Assembly: GCF_024139115.2 (NCBI RefSeq)
Contig: NC_085140.1
Span: 161,412,452 to 161,476,451, forward strand
Direction: 5' to 3'
DNA length: 64,000 bases
Origin: Armigeres subalbatus
Lineage: Eukaryota; Arthropoda; Insecta; Diptera; Culicidae
In this document: positions 42,412 through 54,417 of the stretch, piece by piece
How the letters are laid out: every line of letters begins with the position of its first letter
How positions within the stretch are numbered: the stretch's first letter is position 1
Position numbers and translations under genes: made by a program
The notes under the pieces: model-generated
What the model saw: only the letters and a program-made list of their open reading frames with translations
Database searches by the model: none
Told to the model about the DNA's origin: nothing

Positions 42412-43533
42412 TAGGGTGACCATATGGTATCCTAAAGGAGGACATGTCCTCCTTCTTCATTAAAAATCAGATGTCCTCCTTTTGCACAAAAATGTCCTCC
42501 TTTTTAGATATTTTGAGAAAACAGTTGAATGAATAACCTTTTCTGGAGAAATTTTAGTTGAATATTATTAAATTAATAAACAATACTACAACAGAGATCC
42601 ATCCGGAACAAAAAAAAAACGTTGCACATGTTTATGCTTCTTTGGTTTATAATCAGACATATTTTCCTTCATAAGTTTTCGAATAAATTTAATTTAAATA
42701 TCCTAAATAAATCAGTGATTTGCAGTAATACAGGTGTCGCAGATATCAAAAAGAATCGGAATTGTAAAAAATGGATTAGAAAAAAAATGCATTATACTTC
42801 TCACCCATCGAATTGCCCTTTGCACGCATCGCACGGTATGTTTGTTGAATATGTAAAGCAAAGGGCAGTCGCTAAATTATGCCTAGAGTGGAATGGAAAT
42901 CTGAACTAATCAAAACAGTTTTGGGTTTCTTCTGTTTAAATGCAAATAGTTTTAAATTTATTTAGTTGAGAACTTTGTGGAATGGGCGTACAGTTAACGG
43001 TATCATACCTACCCATTCACATGCCTTAAATTGTGATTCTCAATGGCATTGAAAAAAATCTTCACTGGTCTATTAGACATCTTGTGTTTGTTTCTATTAT
43101 AACCTAATGTTGACATGTTATCTATTGCTGAATGTTCACAATGCGATGAGCTTTTCCTGTTAAAATTCTGTGTAATATCGGCGAAAAGGCCAGCATAAAG
43201 ATATTAAACATTTGTTCATTGTTGATCTTAAAATTAGTTGAAGCTACCATTTTATACCAAAGATGGTGGTTGCAGTTTATAATTGGAAAGCACTTGGGTA
43301 ATGAGGGTTGAAAATGTTTCATCTGGAGATGTAATGTTAATGAAGTATGCCGTATTTGCATCGACTTACAAAAACTACTTCCAATAAACTTTAATGTGCG
43401 TAAGTCTAACAAATCATATTAAAAACAAAAACCGATCGATGTTTTTTATGTCCTCCTTTTTGATCAAATGTCCTTTTTCGCTACGATTCGGGTGGATTGT
43501 CCTCCTTTGGGAAAATTTCATATGGTCACCCTA
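42412..43533. mobile_element. hAT-like TIR element (1122 bp)
   Basis: TAGGGTGACCATATG is mirrored exactly at the right end, and ACCATAGA duplicates the 8-bp target (42404-42411, 43534-43541). GTCCTCCTTTT words crowd both subterminal regions (42448-42510, 43450-43508). Short frames inside (42622-42909 +, 43122-43412 -) have no recognisable transposase motif. Confidence 0.85.
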
Positions 43534-43541
43534 ACCATAGA

Positions 43542-44503
43542 GGGAAAGCCGCAATGTTAACTCCCCATAAGAATCGAGTATAAGGGCAGCAAAAAGAACG
43601 GTGCATCGTTTCCATTTAGGGAGCGCCGCGTTTACTTTTGGGCAGATGCGTTAAAAGTAAGCTCATTTGCCTACATAAACGAAGTTTTGCTCTGTACAAT
43701 AAAAATGGGAAGCTTCGCAGGCAGGATAAAATGTCCTTAATTGTCGGTAATATCAAACTTTCGCAGCTTCTGTGTTGTGTAGAAGATTCATGTCCATTGT
43801 ATGGCACTCATGATGAATATTGCACGCAATGTTGTATGATACATCTTGTACTGTAGATGGCTTTCTTGAAACTTTTAGAAAAAGCTCATTTGGTTGCACT
43901 ATAGGGTGCAACCATACGAGAGAAAGATTTCGATTCCCGGTCTGGGTGCTTGGTTTTGAAAATCAACGAAATCTTGAATGAGATTTATGTACGTTGCTTA
44001 TGCCCAGCCTTTTTATAAATTTTATCTCCTTAAAAGATAATTATTTTATTGAATTCTACTTGAATTCACTTAATAGATATGTAACTCGATCTCACTAGTA
44101 AAGATAAGATTTAAACTAAACAAACTAAAACTATAATATTTTACTTTTCAAAATTTAAATCTATAAATAAATACTGGTGATGTCACCAACGCAAGGTGGC
44201 TAAAATAATATTTTGGCGCGTTTCTGATAGTATTTTTATCATGCGATTTAGCGTAATAGTGCCTTCTAGAATTTTTATCAGTAAGTTAATGCGCTTCTTT
44301 GAATGTATTCAGTTCAATGATCAATTCACCTAAAAGTGAAATGATTTTTTCCCATTTCAAAACATTGCTTGTGTCTTCACAAAAGTTATAGCAAAAGTTC
44401 TTCTAAAAACAAGTTTGTAATATTATTACTTTTGGCGATATCTTAAGTTCCATGCCAACAACCCAATTTTTTTTTAAATTTTCATTTCTATAATTTTTAC
44501 ATG
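43542..44503. other. Unassigned stretch between two hAT-like elements
   Basis: A B-box-like TTCGATTCCCGG occurs near 43930 without a supporting A box. No gene. Confidence 0.35.
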
Positions 44504-44511
44504 TTCTAGAA

Positions 44512-46009
44512 CAGCGGTTCTCAACCTGGGGTACATGTACCCCTAGGGGTACCTTCGCTGGCGCCAGGAGGTTCCTCCAACAAAAATGCATTATGGCGGA
44601 CGTATTGCAATTCTAATATATACTTATTGATAAAGTTTTAAAATGTCTTATTCCAAAACGTTGTACTGTACATAATATGTATGAAAATCACTTAATCAAA
44701 GACTTTTGAATCTTGTCCACCCCAAGCAGTACAGTATATGAAGGGCTATGGGATAAAAGATCAAAAGGACAAAACGTTGAATGAACAAATTTAAGAAATC
44801 TTCAATCTACCTAATCGAGACAAAATATTGAATCATTTTTTTCCGACTTTAAATCAAGAATCTAGAGGTTCGGAAGCCTCCAGTTGAGAGACATGAAGGT
44901 TTTTTTCCGAAAAGCTCAGTAACTTCTTTGCAAGAAGCTTGCAAGCTTCCTTTCAAGAGGATCCCCTAAAGCAGCTCCTTTTGCGAGGCTCGGAAACCTT
45001 CTTTTAAAAGGCCTTTTTTTTTAAGAGGTTCGGAAGCACGTTTCAAAAAGCTCGAAAACCTCCTTTCAATATTCGAGTCTCTTGAAAGGAGGTTTCCAAG
45101 CTTTTTTTCAAGAGGCTCGATAGCCTCCTTTCATGAGGTTCCGAAGCCTCCTTTCAAGAGGGTCAGAAGCTTATTTTCAAGAGGCTCTGAACCCTCCTTT
45201 CAATAGGCTCGGAAGCCTCTTTTCAAGAGGTTCGGATTTTTTTAGAAGGCTTGGAAGCCTCCTTTCAACATTTTGAGAAGCGTCCCTTCAAGGTGCTCAG
45301 AAGCCTCCTCTCAAGATACTCGAAAGCGTCCTTTCAAGAAGCTCCAAAGCCTTTTTTAAAGAAGCATGAAAGCCTCTCTTCAAGAGGCTCGGAAGCTGCT
45401 CTTCAAGAGGTTCGGAATTTCTCAAGCCCCTTTCAAGATACTGAGAAGCGTTCCGTCAAGGTGCTCAGAAGCTTCCTCTTTAGATGTTCGGAAGCCTCCT
45501 TCCAAGAAGCTCGGAAGCCTTCTTTTGTGAGGCTCGGAACCATTTTTTTTTTCAAGGGGCTCGGAGTCCTTTCAAGATGTTGAGAAGCGTCCTTTCAAGA
45601 TTCTGAGAAGCCTCCTTTATAAAAGCTTGGAAGCTGAGAAGCGTTCTTTCAAGATGCTCCGAAGTCTCCTCTTGAGATGCTTGGAAGCCTCCCTTCCAGA
45701 GACTCGGAAGCTCCTTATCAAGAGGCTCGTAATATGGCTTTCAGGAGGCTTGGAAGCTCCCTTTCAAGAGGCTCGGAAGCTTCCAGAAGTCTTGTGGGAA
45801 GCTTGATGTATAAAATTAATTTGAATCGGAAAGGAATATCGAAAACTTCAGACATTTTTTAGAGAGCCATACATCTTTTTAGTTCTGTGGTTCGTTTTTA
45901 ATATTTCTTATGAAATAAGCTTATTTTCATTTACAGCGAAAATATAATAGGGGTAATGAAAGCATAAGTTTGAAGGGGTACCTCTCAAGAAAAAGGTTGA
46001 GAACCGCTG
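44512..46009. mobile_element. hAT element, non-autonomous, filled by a minisatellite
   Basis: The TIR CAGCGGTTCTCAACCT is mirrored at 45994-46009. The 8-bp duplication TTCTAGAA is exact (44504-44511, 46010-46017), fitting the TCTAGA-centred targets of the Buster/Charlie hAT groups. The interior (about 44870-45790) is a degenerate minisatellite; no transposase is present. Confidence 0.9.
44870..45790 (+). repeat. Degenerate 25-30 bp minisatellite inside the hAT element
   Basis: The unit is of the type TTCAAGAGGCTCGGAAGCCTCCTT; spacing varies. Open frames here (45251-45583, 45677-45862) are repeat by-products. Confidence 0.85.
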
Positions 46010-46017
46010 TTCTAGAA

Positions 46018-46993
46018 AATTGTAGATAATATTAAAATACACCGTTTTGTAACTGTTCTGACTTAAAAACTTGAAAAATAAAATAGTTACAACAGTTTTT
46101 TTTTTTATTTTTTTATTCATATTTAATATAACTGCAACTTGAGAAGGAAAAAAATGTGACAGACAACCTCATACGCATAACAAAGTGCAAGTAATTGACT
46201 TTAATTTGATATCTGAACTGTCGAGGTAAACGATTAAAATGCCATTTCGAATTGTTCAAAGCAGAAATCAGTCTTCCGCATTCTGCCATTACCTCCGACT
46301 TCAAGTGCGCCTTAACCTCAGGCCAGGTTGTTTTTGGATCGTAGCTTGATGCAAATGTGTTCTCACTGGTATGCAGAATATTATAAACCTTTAATTTTTC
46401 ACTTGCCACGAAACGAGTTTTACTACATATTCCATTTAATTCTACTACTTTATTGTACCTGTGACAGATGTGTATTTCGTAACAGTAAGGTCAGTTATGC
46501 ACCATGCGTCTCCATTTATATATATGCTAAACATGTTTTAAACTTATTGGCAAAAAGTAATAGATCTTCAAAAGTAGCTAAATTACGATCTTGGTGTCTT
46601 CAACAAAGTTTTTCAGGAGTACTTTTGCTACAACTGTTGTCAGGACACAAACCTTGTTTGTTGTAAAGTGTAGAAAATATGTTTACTCATCTCACTTTTA
46701 GGAGGATCGATCATTAAGCTGAATACGTCCAAAGAAGCGCATTTACTTACCGACAAGTATAAGACAGTACTTTTAAATTACCACGCTAAAACATGAGTTT
46801 CACCACTGTGCAACGGGTTTTATTTTATTATATAATCTAATAATAAATATCTTCTATTTATTAATTAACTAACGTCATCGGGGGTGAGAATGCGCCTTCG
46901 CTCTCACGGATAGTCTGGTAGTCGATTAACAAAATCGCTCAAAAAGATCGCTTGTCCTCGAATACATTCACGTTGTTCTAAACCTAACCGGTG
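46018..46993. other. Unassigned stretch
   Basis: A 98-codon minus-strand frame (46113-46409) has no motif. Nothing else recognised. Confidence 0.35.
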
Positions 46994-48743
46994 CACAGTG
47001 GTGCTTTTGGCTAAAATCGTGAACTTTTTATTTTACCACTTCAGGGTGTTATTTTTTGGCATCGGTGTCTTTGGGAATAAATTTTAGAAAAATATGGCGT
47101 ATCGAATGACAAAAAGTTGTAGTTCCAATTTTTGCCACAGGTGGCGCTGCAAAATGTAACTTCTTTAATAAACGATTTTTAAATATGGTGTCTTTGGCAA
47201 AGTTGTAGTGTAATTTATTACGAATTTTATTGCTGAAGACACCGAGTGTCCATCTATCATCGTTTTTGAAATACGGGCGTTTTTTATGGACAGACCCTAA
47301 AAAAACAGTATTTAAAGATATTTTCGAAACTAACAGTTTCAGGTCAATACAATGATCTACAAAAATGTATATATAATCAAAATAGACCACTTTCTGGAAG
47401 AAACCAGGGATGTTTTTTGCAAACATGATATGTTATCGGCGATTTAGGGTCGAAAATAGTGATATTTGAAGACTTCATATGCAACAGAGGGGCAAATTGG
47501 GGCAAGGAAATTTAAAATATCTGGTCTGTAGTTTCATATGCATATAATTATGTCTGTCTCCACGTGTATCCAAACAAGTATTTCTAAATTTCATAAATCG
47601 ACATTTTTCACTGATATTTATATAATAATTGAGATTTCACCACACTGCATACCACGCTGTTGAATGTTAATGTAAAAAGAAGTGCAGCGTGAAGCTATTT
47701 TTTGTTCTCTTCATCCAATCATTTTACATAATGCAATTCTGACGACATACGCTAAGGGATGGCGTGAAATCCCGAATAATCGATTAGTAACTAATCGATT
47801 ACTCTTTATTCTTATTGAATCGATTCATCGCTGGCTAATAATCGATTTAAAATTAATCGATTATCACAACGATGAATCGATTAATCGAAGTAATCGAATA
47901 ATTTGCGACATCACTATAACGCTAAGCGAGAGAATGAACGAGTTGACACCTTAACATTATACACTTAACAATGAATCCCAAGCAGTAGCTGGTTTTCTAC
48001 CCACCAACTGCCAGCATTCAGGTTCTATCATTTACATACATTTCAATTAATCGATTAATCGTTGAGATAATCGAATTATTTTGAATCGATTACTTACCAA
48101 CGATTAATCGATTCAATAATCGACAAGAATCGAGAATAATTTATGAGTTACTAATAGATTAATCGGGAATTAACGACATCTCTAAGAAGTCGCAAATTAA
48201 TCGATTAATCGATTCATCGTTGTGATAATCGATTAATTTTAAATCGATTACTACCCAACGATGGATCGATTCAATAATCGACATGAATAAAGAGTAATCG
48301 ATTAGTTACTAATCGATTATTCGGGATTTTACGACATCTCTCTAGCGTATGACGTCAGAATTGCATTGTGTGAAATGATTGACATTGTATTGACCTGAAA
48401 CTGTTAGTTTCGAAAATATCTTTAAATACTGTTTTTTTAGGGTCTGTCCATAAAAAACGCCCGTATTTCAAAAACGATGATAGATGGACACTCGGTGTCT
48501 TCAGCAATAAAATTCATAATAAATTACACTACAACTTTGCCAAAGACACCATATTTAAAAATCGTTTATTAAAGAAGTTACATTTTGCAGCGCCACCTGT
48601 GGCAAAAATTGGAACTACAACTTTTTGTCATTCGATGCGCCATATTTTTCTAAAATTTATTCCCAAAGACACCGATGCCAAAAAATAACACCCTGAAGTG
48701 GTAAAATAAAAAGTTCACGATTTTAGCCAAACGCACCACTGTG
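46994..48743. mobile_element. Large foldback element, outer arms 361 bp
   Basis: 46994-47354 is the near-perfect complement of 48383-48743, beginning CACAGTGGTGC and TTTGGCTAAAATCG. CGGTG (46989-46993, 48744-48748) is a possible 5-bp duplication. The loop carries a second inverted pair (47716-47917 with about 48185-48382) and 361 bp present only on the left (47355-47715). No transposase. Confidence 0.85.
47716..48382. repeat. Inner foldback rich in AATCGATTA palindromes
   Basis: CAATCATTTTACATAATGCA at 47716 is mirrored at about 48363-48382. Between lie more than a dozen copies of ATCGATTA-type words in both directions. It may be an independent MITE within the outer foldback. Confidence 0.75.
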
Positions 48744-48796
48744 CGGTGATTGTTGGATTTTCTAACAATTCAGTATAGCTACCAAAAACTGTATTA

Positions 48797-49537
48797 GAAC
48801 TGGGCATATGCGAAAATACAAGATTCTTATACAAATATTGTACGAGACCTTACAATTTTGCAAGATTTTCTTACAATATTTGAACTGGTGCCAGCGAAAG
48901 TGGTACATAAACCATTTTTGTCAATTTTAAGCTTTTTACACCAACGGCTTCTATTTGCAAAGATCTAGTAAGGGAATAACGAAAAAGTGATTTTTGGCAA
49001 CTAAATCTGGAGATATGCACATTTTATTTTCTGGTATATATCACAATGGCCATTTCGTTGCCAGAAATAGTGGTACATGTACAGTTCCACCCACTAAAAT
49101 CAGCTTATTTTAAAGAAAATTCGGCAACATGACTGTTTTCACAACAGATTTTAATCCTTTTTTAAATTTCAAGATAGTTTACTGCCGTTTAGAATGATTT
49201 CAAAAATATACATGTACCACTTTTACTGTCAACGTTTTTCGGTTTCGATTTACTTTTGTTCCCATTAATAGTGGTACATGTGAAATTTTCTCCAATAAAC
49301 TTGAAATTTGCCATAAACTTCGCTTATTTTTCACTACTATATTTAGGCACATCAGTCATAACATGTTGGTACAGTTTAGTTGCAAAAAATTCCAGATATG
49401 AATTTATTATTCGATGCTTTTGGGAAAATGCGTCTCCTGAAAAATTTACTCAATGCAACATGTACCACTTTCGCTGGCACCGGTTCATTTGTTTGTGAGC
49501 TTACATTTTTTCTAACAATTTCGCATATGCCCAGTTC
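48797..49537. mobile_element. TIR element G (741 bp), TTA target
   Basis: GAACTGGGCATATGCGAAA is mirrored at the right end. TTA lies on both sides (48794-48796, 49538-49540), as in PIF/Harbinger insertions. It contains the inner inverted pair at 48886-49492. Confidence 0.75.
48886..49492. repeat. Inner inverted pair with GTGGTACAT words
   Basis: GGTGCCAGCGAAAGTGGTAC near 48893 is mirrored near 49466-49485. AGTGGTACATGT or its complement recurs at about 49068, 49208, 49268 and 49459. Probably a separate element nested in G. Confidence 0.7.
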
Positions 49538-49540
49538 TTA

Positions 49541-52500
49541 AACAGCTTTTGGTCGGTTCTTATACAGAACTGTTTGAAAATCTAGCTGTCTCTGGTTGGG
49601 TGTATCAGCAATCTAAGTAGTTCAAACTCTGACCTATTATCACCACCGATTATATAATTTTGTTTTACATCGTTCGTATATGACAAATCATAAAAGAAGT
49701 AGTCTTTTATGAATGGAAAATAGAAATACAGTCGCATCTTCACATCACAATATCGAAGAGATCATTGATTTGGAGATCAATTTCATGAAATCGTAGAACG
49801 AAGAATGCAAAAAAATAGTAATGGACTTGTGATATCTTTTCCTGAATGTATTTCAGACATAATTATTAAACACTTAAAAGTGATTACTTTATTCATTTTC
49901 CTATCGTTACTCCAGAAAACTAAAATATTAACAACTTTTACGACGACTAGAGGTGTTCTGGGCAGCTATCATCAAGAAAACAACTGTCAACTTTTGTTCT
50001 TTTATTTGTTTTTTTTTTCGTTTGGTAGTAAAAATAAACTTTTCATAAGTCGCACACAATTCAACAACATTAGATTTTTTTTGCTGGTAAGTAAATTTAC
50101 AGTTTTTTAGAGCAACCAACCCGACCAAATCAGCAGTCGATGTGATGAGGCATTCAATACTTATTCTACGTTAAAAAATAAACGAAAAACGCTTGGCGTG
50201 AGAAACAGTTGAAGTATGGTAGACAGCTCCCAATGGTTTACGTGATGTGACGAATTCTATTTTTTTTTTCGTTCGTTTACTTCCGTTTGGTTGTCTCTTG
50301 ATAAACGTTTTGCTGTCACCTCTTTTTGAAAGATGATCAATTTTGTTTCACATCTAATTGCAAAAATTGCTATTTACATGTACCATTTCTAGGTATTCGT
50401 TAATTCAGATTGTACCCAATCCTTTCCCTTCACGAAGGACATATTCCGCGAAGAATAAAATGCGTGCAAAAAACAATTTGTGTAGGAAAAACATGCCGAG
50501 AAAGAATTGGGTGCATCATGTTCCATTCGTAAAAGTGTTTATGTACAAAAAATCATTGAATCGTATAAAATAATGTACACGGATGTTCTCTCACTTGAAT
50601 TACGTTTGCGAATGTTCTGTTTTCTTTGACCACATACAAGATTTATTAAAATATTTACTATTTCCCCCTGTCAAAAATAATAGTACAATATATTCTACAT
50701 TTGTTCGCTATCAACAATTTGGTTCTAATTTGATATTTGTTTTCACTTTTACTTCTAGCAAATACTTTGTATTAATTTATTCTCTACTTACCTATAGCAA
50801 GATACAAATCGATTTTAGGACATACCTCACTGCTTGATTTCTGTTAAAACATTGCAGCAGCTTCCTGCGTTTGTCCCAAGGTGTTTGCTTGGTTGGAATA
50901 AGTTCATTCCATTGAAAGAGATTGAAGATGTATTTTCGACAATTATTAAACTACGATTTCGAGTGTTCCGTTTCACATTACACTTCGTTTAACGATCTAT
51001 CTACTTCAGTGTTGAACAGTGTGGATCATAAAGTGGGGGGCATGGTAAAGACCTGGAGGACCAGGCTAAAATCTACGTCTTCAGTAACAATGTTCAATCT
51101 CGATACGAAACTGATCGGTTTAGTTCTGCTAGGAGTGGGGATGGGGGTAACAAGTTTTTTTCCTAACATCCTATCAAGAGTGAAATCTGTATTGTGTTAA
51201 GTTTGTTCTCATCTGATAAAGGTTTAAATTGTATGTACGTATACAAGCCAGTTCAGTAGCTCGCCAAAGTTGGAAGTACCTCATTCCTAATGGTTAGACT
51301 CGAGTTACGTCTTGCGTAGTTTCTGGTCGTTTCTGATCACTTTGCGCTATTTGACAAAACTAAATTACCCTTTTCAGCGATCCTTGCCTTAGACATGCAC
51401 TTTGTGAAAACTTATTCCAATTTTTCTAGCTAACAAAAATTAAGAGTGTTTTAAATTATTTTTCATCTTTAAAAATCTAAAATTATATATTGTAGGTTCA
51501 ACCTAAAGGTATTCAATTTTTTAAATATCATGAATGTTAATGAATTTACGATTACTTATTGATGACTGTTTTTCTTTTATTATAGTTATTGACTAGGCAT
51601 GTATTAAAGAATACCGGAACTGTAACTCAGAATTTTGATAAATTTATGGATGTCTTCACAAAGTGCTGACCAATATAATTTGATCTATAATAGGTCACTT
51701 TAAAAGCTCAAATCCCGTGTACCACCGCGCCACTTGTCCGTTCTCGTGATGAAATTGTATTCCCTACCGGGTGGAATCTACTCATGGTGTAATTGTCATG
51801 CACAACACATTTCACACATTATTACCCAAATTCTACGGCATTCTTTCGCTACAGTGTTCGTGTGTGATCGAGTGAGTTTCCTTCGTTACTACATTTTCTG
51901 CATGCTAAGGATTCTATGAATTCTGTCTATGTCTTGTGGCTTTTGTTACTACACAGAGATGGTGTTTCCCCTTTCGTTGGTTTGCCCTATCGCTATCAGT
52001 GGTTGCTATCATATTTGTCCATTTGAGAGCTTTCCCCCCGGGGTTGTCTATAGTCTAACCACAATTCTCATCAGACGATGGAATTGTACTCGCAGCTGAG
52101 ACTAAACTAAGCTCTATTATAGCTCGTAGAATTATGATACACTTGCCATACCAATCGTACGGTTCGGAAGTTAAGCTCCATTCATCTTCACCTGTCAACT
52201 GCCTCTCACCTGTGTGTCTGGGATCATTGAAATTCCTGTTGAATACCTACGCCAACATACAAAGAGCACAATCGTTAAAGCTACTCGTTGCTTTCGAGAT
52301 TTACTTCTGGCTTTCACATCCGACCCTGTCAATTATTCAAATTATTTCAAATGTGCTGCAGTTCATTACGCGTGTTCTTTCATCGGCTTGAATGTTTTAA
52401 TTTATGTTAGGATTGTTCCAAAGCAAACATTATTCTCATCATTAATGTTCTTATTTGGCGCTGAGCTGTATTTTTATTCGCTACATTTGGTACTGAACAT

Positions 52501-52982
52501 CGTAGTTTTACACAAGTTGTTGTGCAAATTCACAGCCGAAAATTGGCCGCCTACTCCATGCGAACTGAGCTAAAGGTTTCCATACCAATAGCACTATGGC
52601 CGTTACCGGCTTGTATTCGATCGGGTTGAGGTTTGTCAGACGAACCGTGGGGGGCTCCAGTGAAGGAGATCATTGTCAATGGGCTTCAGTTATTGGGTAT
52701 TCTTAACAAAAGTGTTGCTTTCAATATTGTATAATATTTATTTATATCTGAAGATAAACGAACAACAAGTAGGACAAAATAGCTCAATTAAATGAATCAA
52801 GTCTTGCAAATAAATTGCGTGCCTCTATGCTAAGGCACTGGATGACATTCATTAAGCCAAATGAAAGTTATATAGAATCAATACTTGAACAACTCCAAAA
52901 AATATTGTAGTCTTGATTCGTCGAAAAATATGTCACTAAAAATTCAATTGGACGTTCGCATAAAAATTTCGGACGCATACTT
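49541..52982. other. AT-rich sequence, no recognisable element or gene
   Basis: Short + strand frames at 50922-51200 and 52214-52573 have hydrophobic segments but no identifiable domain, no paralogue in the window and no supporting signals. The stretch lacks the obvious repeats seen elsewhere and may be single-copy host DNA such as a distal UTR or intron. Confidence 0.4.
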
Positions 52983-52991
52983 ACTTTCGAC

Positions 52992-53186
52992 TATAGATAG
53001 TGGAATATATAGATGAGCGAAGATAAATCCTCTGTCTCCAAACGAACTGTCAAACGTGTCTCCAAACGAGCATGACGTCACGATTTCAATGGAAACGTTA
53101 AGGGCTGTGACGTCATATGCGCGTGTGCACGGGCAAAAAAATCAACTCAGCCATGCTTTCGCTCATCTATAGATTCTACTATCTAT
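52992..53186. mobile_element. MITE (195 bp) with 9-bp target duplication
   Basis: ATAGATAGTGGAATATATAG at the left is mirrored by the right end (reverse complement ATAGATAGTAGAATCTATAG), then GATGAGCGA. ACTTTCGAC is present on both sides (52983-52991, 53187-53195). A 9-bp duplication points to a Mutator-like group. Confidence 0.8.
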
Positions 53187-53195
53187 ACTTTCGAC

Positions 53196-53998
53196 CCAAG
53201 ATCTTTCGACGCTTGATTCTGTATGGGGGAGGTTCTTGAAATATTTCACTCGAAAAGTTTCAATGTATTCAATCAAAATGCACCTGTTTAAAACATATTC
53301 AACATGGTTTCATCATAGTTAGCCATGTCATTTTAACAGGACTGTTTACTTCAAAGACATCGTTTTCCATAAAGTAAGAATTGAATGGCAAATAGTCGCT
53401 TTTTCCTGTACTAGTTTATAGCTGTCCGAAGTTTCAATCAAGTGTCCGAAATAAGAATGCAATACAAGTAAGTGTCCGAAAATTAAATCATAAAAAGGGT
53501 GACAATTTTCCTTAAATTGTTATCTTTGTTTACCTTAAAGATTATGTAAATGATCTGGAAAAATGTGTAAATATGGATGCAGTCGTAAATATTATATCCC
53601 ATTCAGGCCTTAGGCGTCCGAATTATGCATTTAGGTACAGGGTAAGTATATCAATTTATTTTAGTGTCTTCTATAACTTACTAAGCATAGTGTAGCTTAG
53701 ACTACCTTAGACAACTATGCTGCCCATAAGTTCATAACAGTCCCATGTAGATAGGAAATCAAGCAAACGTGAGACTGTTATGAATTTATGGCGTTTGGTC
53801 AAACAGGACTGGGTTCAGTGAAATTACACAGCGAATCATTTAACTGACTGGTTGAATAAAATTAACCATACAATCTAAATTGTGCATGATTCATTTAGAG
53901 GTGTTTTGTGTTTGTTTTTGCATCGGCGTACCACTGTTCACGGCTGATCTATAATTACTCACGCCGGTCCAAATCTGTAGGTGTCTATCTTATTCAAT
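53196..53998. other. Unassigned stretch with a short inverted repeat
   Basis: CATAAGTTCATAACAGTC near 53727 pairs with GACTGTTATGAATTTATG near 53772. AGTGTCCGAA words recur at 53439 and 53472. No gene. Confidence 0.4.
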
Positions 53999-54417
53999 AT
54001 GGGAGAAGGGTCGTTAGGCCGAAAAACACTCGGCCGAATGCCATTTGGCCTAAGGCCACTAGGCTGAGAGTTGTTTGACCGAATATACAATTTGGCCGAA
54101 CAGACCATTAGATCATAAATAATTTGGCCGAAAGGGTCATGCAGCCGAAAAGGTCATTTGGCCGAATCAGTCATTTGCCCGAATAGGTCATTTAGCAGGA
54201 AGGGTCTTTTGGCCAAATAGGGCATTTAGCAGCAAGAGTTTTTTGGTCGAAAACATCGTTTTAACGAATAGGCTATTTGGCTATTTGGTTTGTTCGGCCT
54301 AGTGGCATTCAGCCAAAAGGCTTTCGGCCTAATGGTTTGTTTGGTCTAGTGGTATTCGGCCAAAAGGCTTTCGGTCGAATGAGTTTCGGCCAAACGACAC
54401 TTCTTCTTCAATATGGT

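Noticed and set aside
43910..43950. SINE/tRNA-like B box
   Set aside because: TTCGATTCCCGG alone, with no convincing A box or arms.
50922..52573. Host gene exons (92 and 119 codon frames)
   Set aside because: No domain, no consistent splice structure or signal; AT-rich chance frames cannot be excluded.
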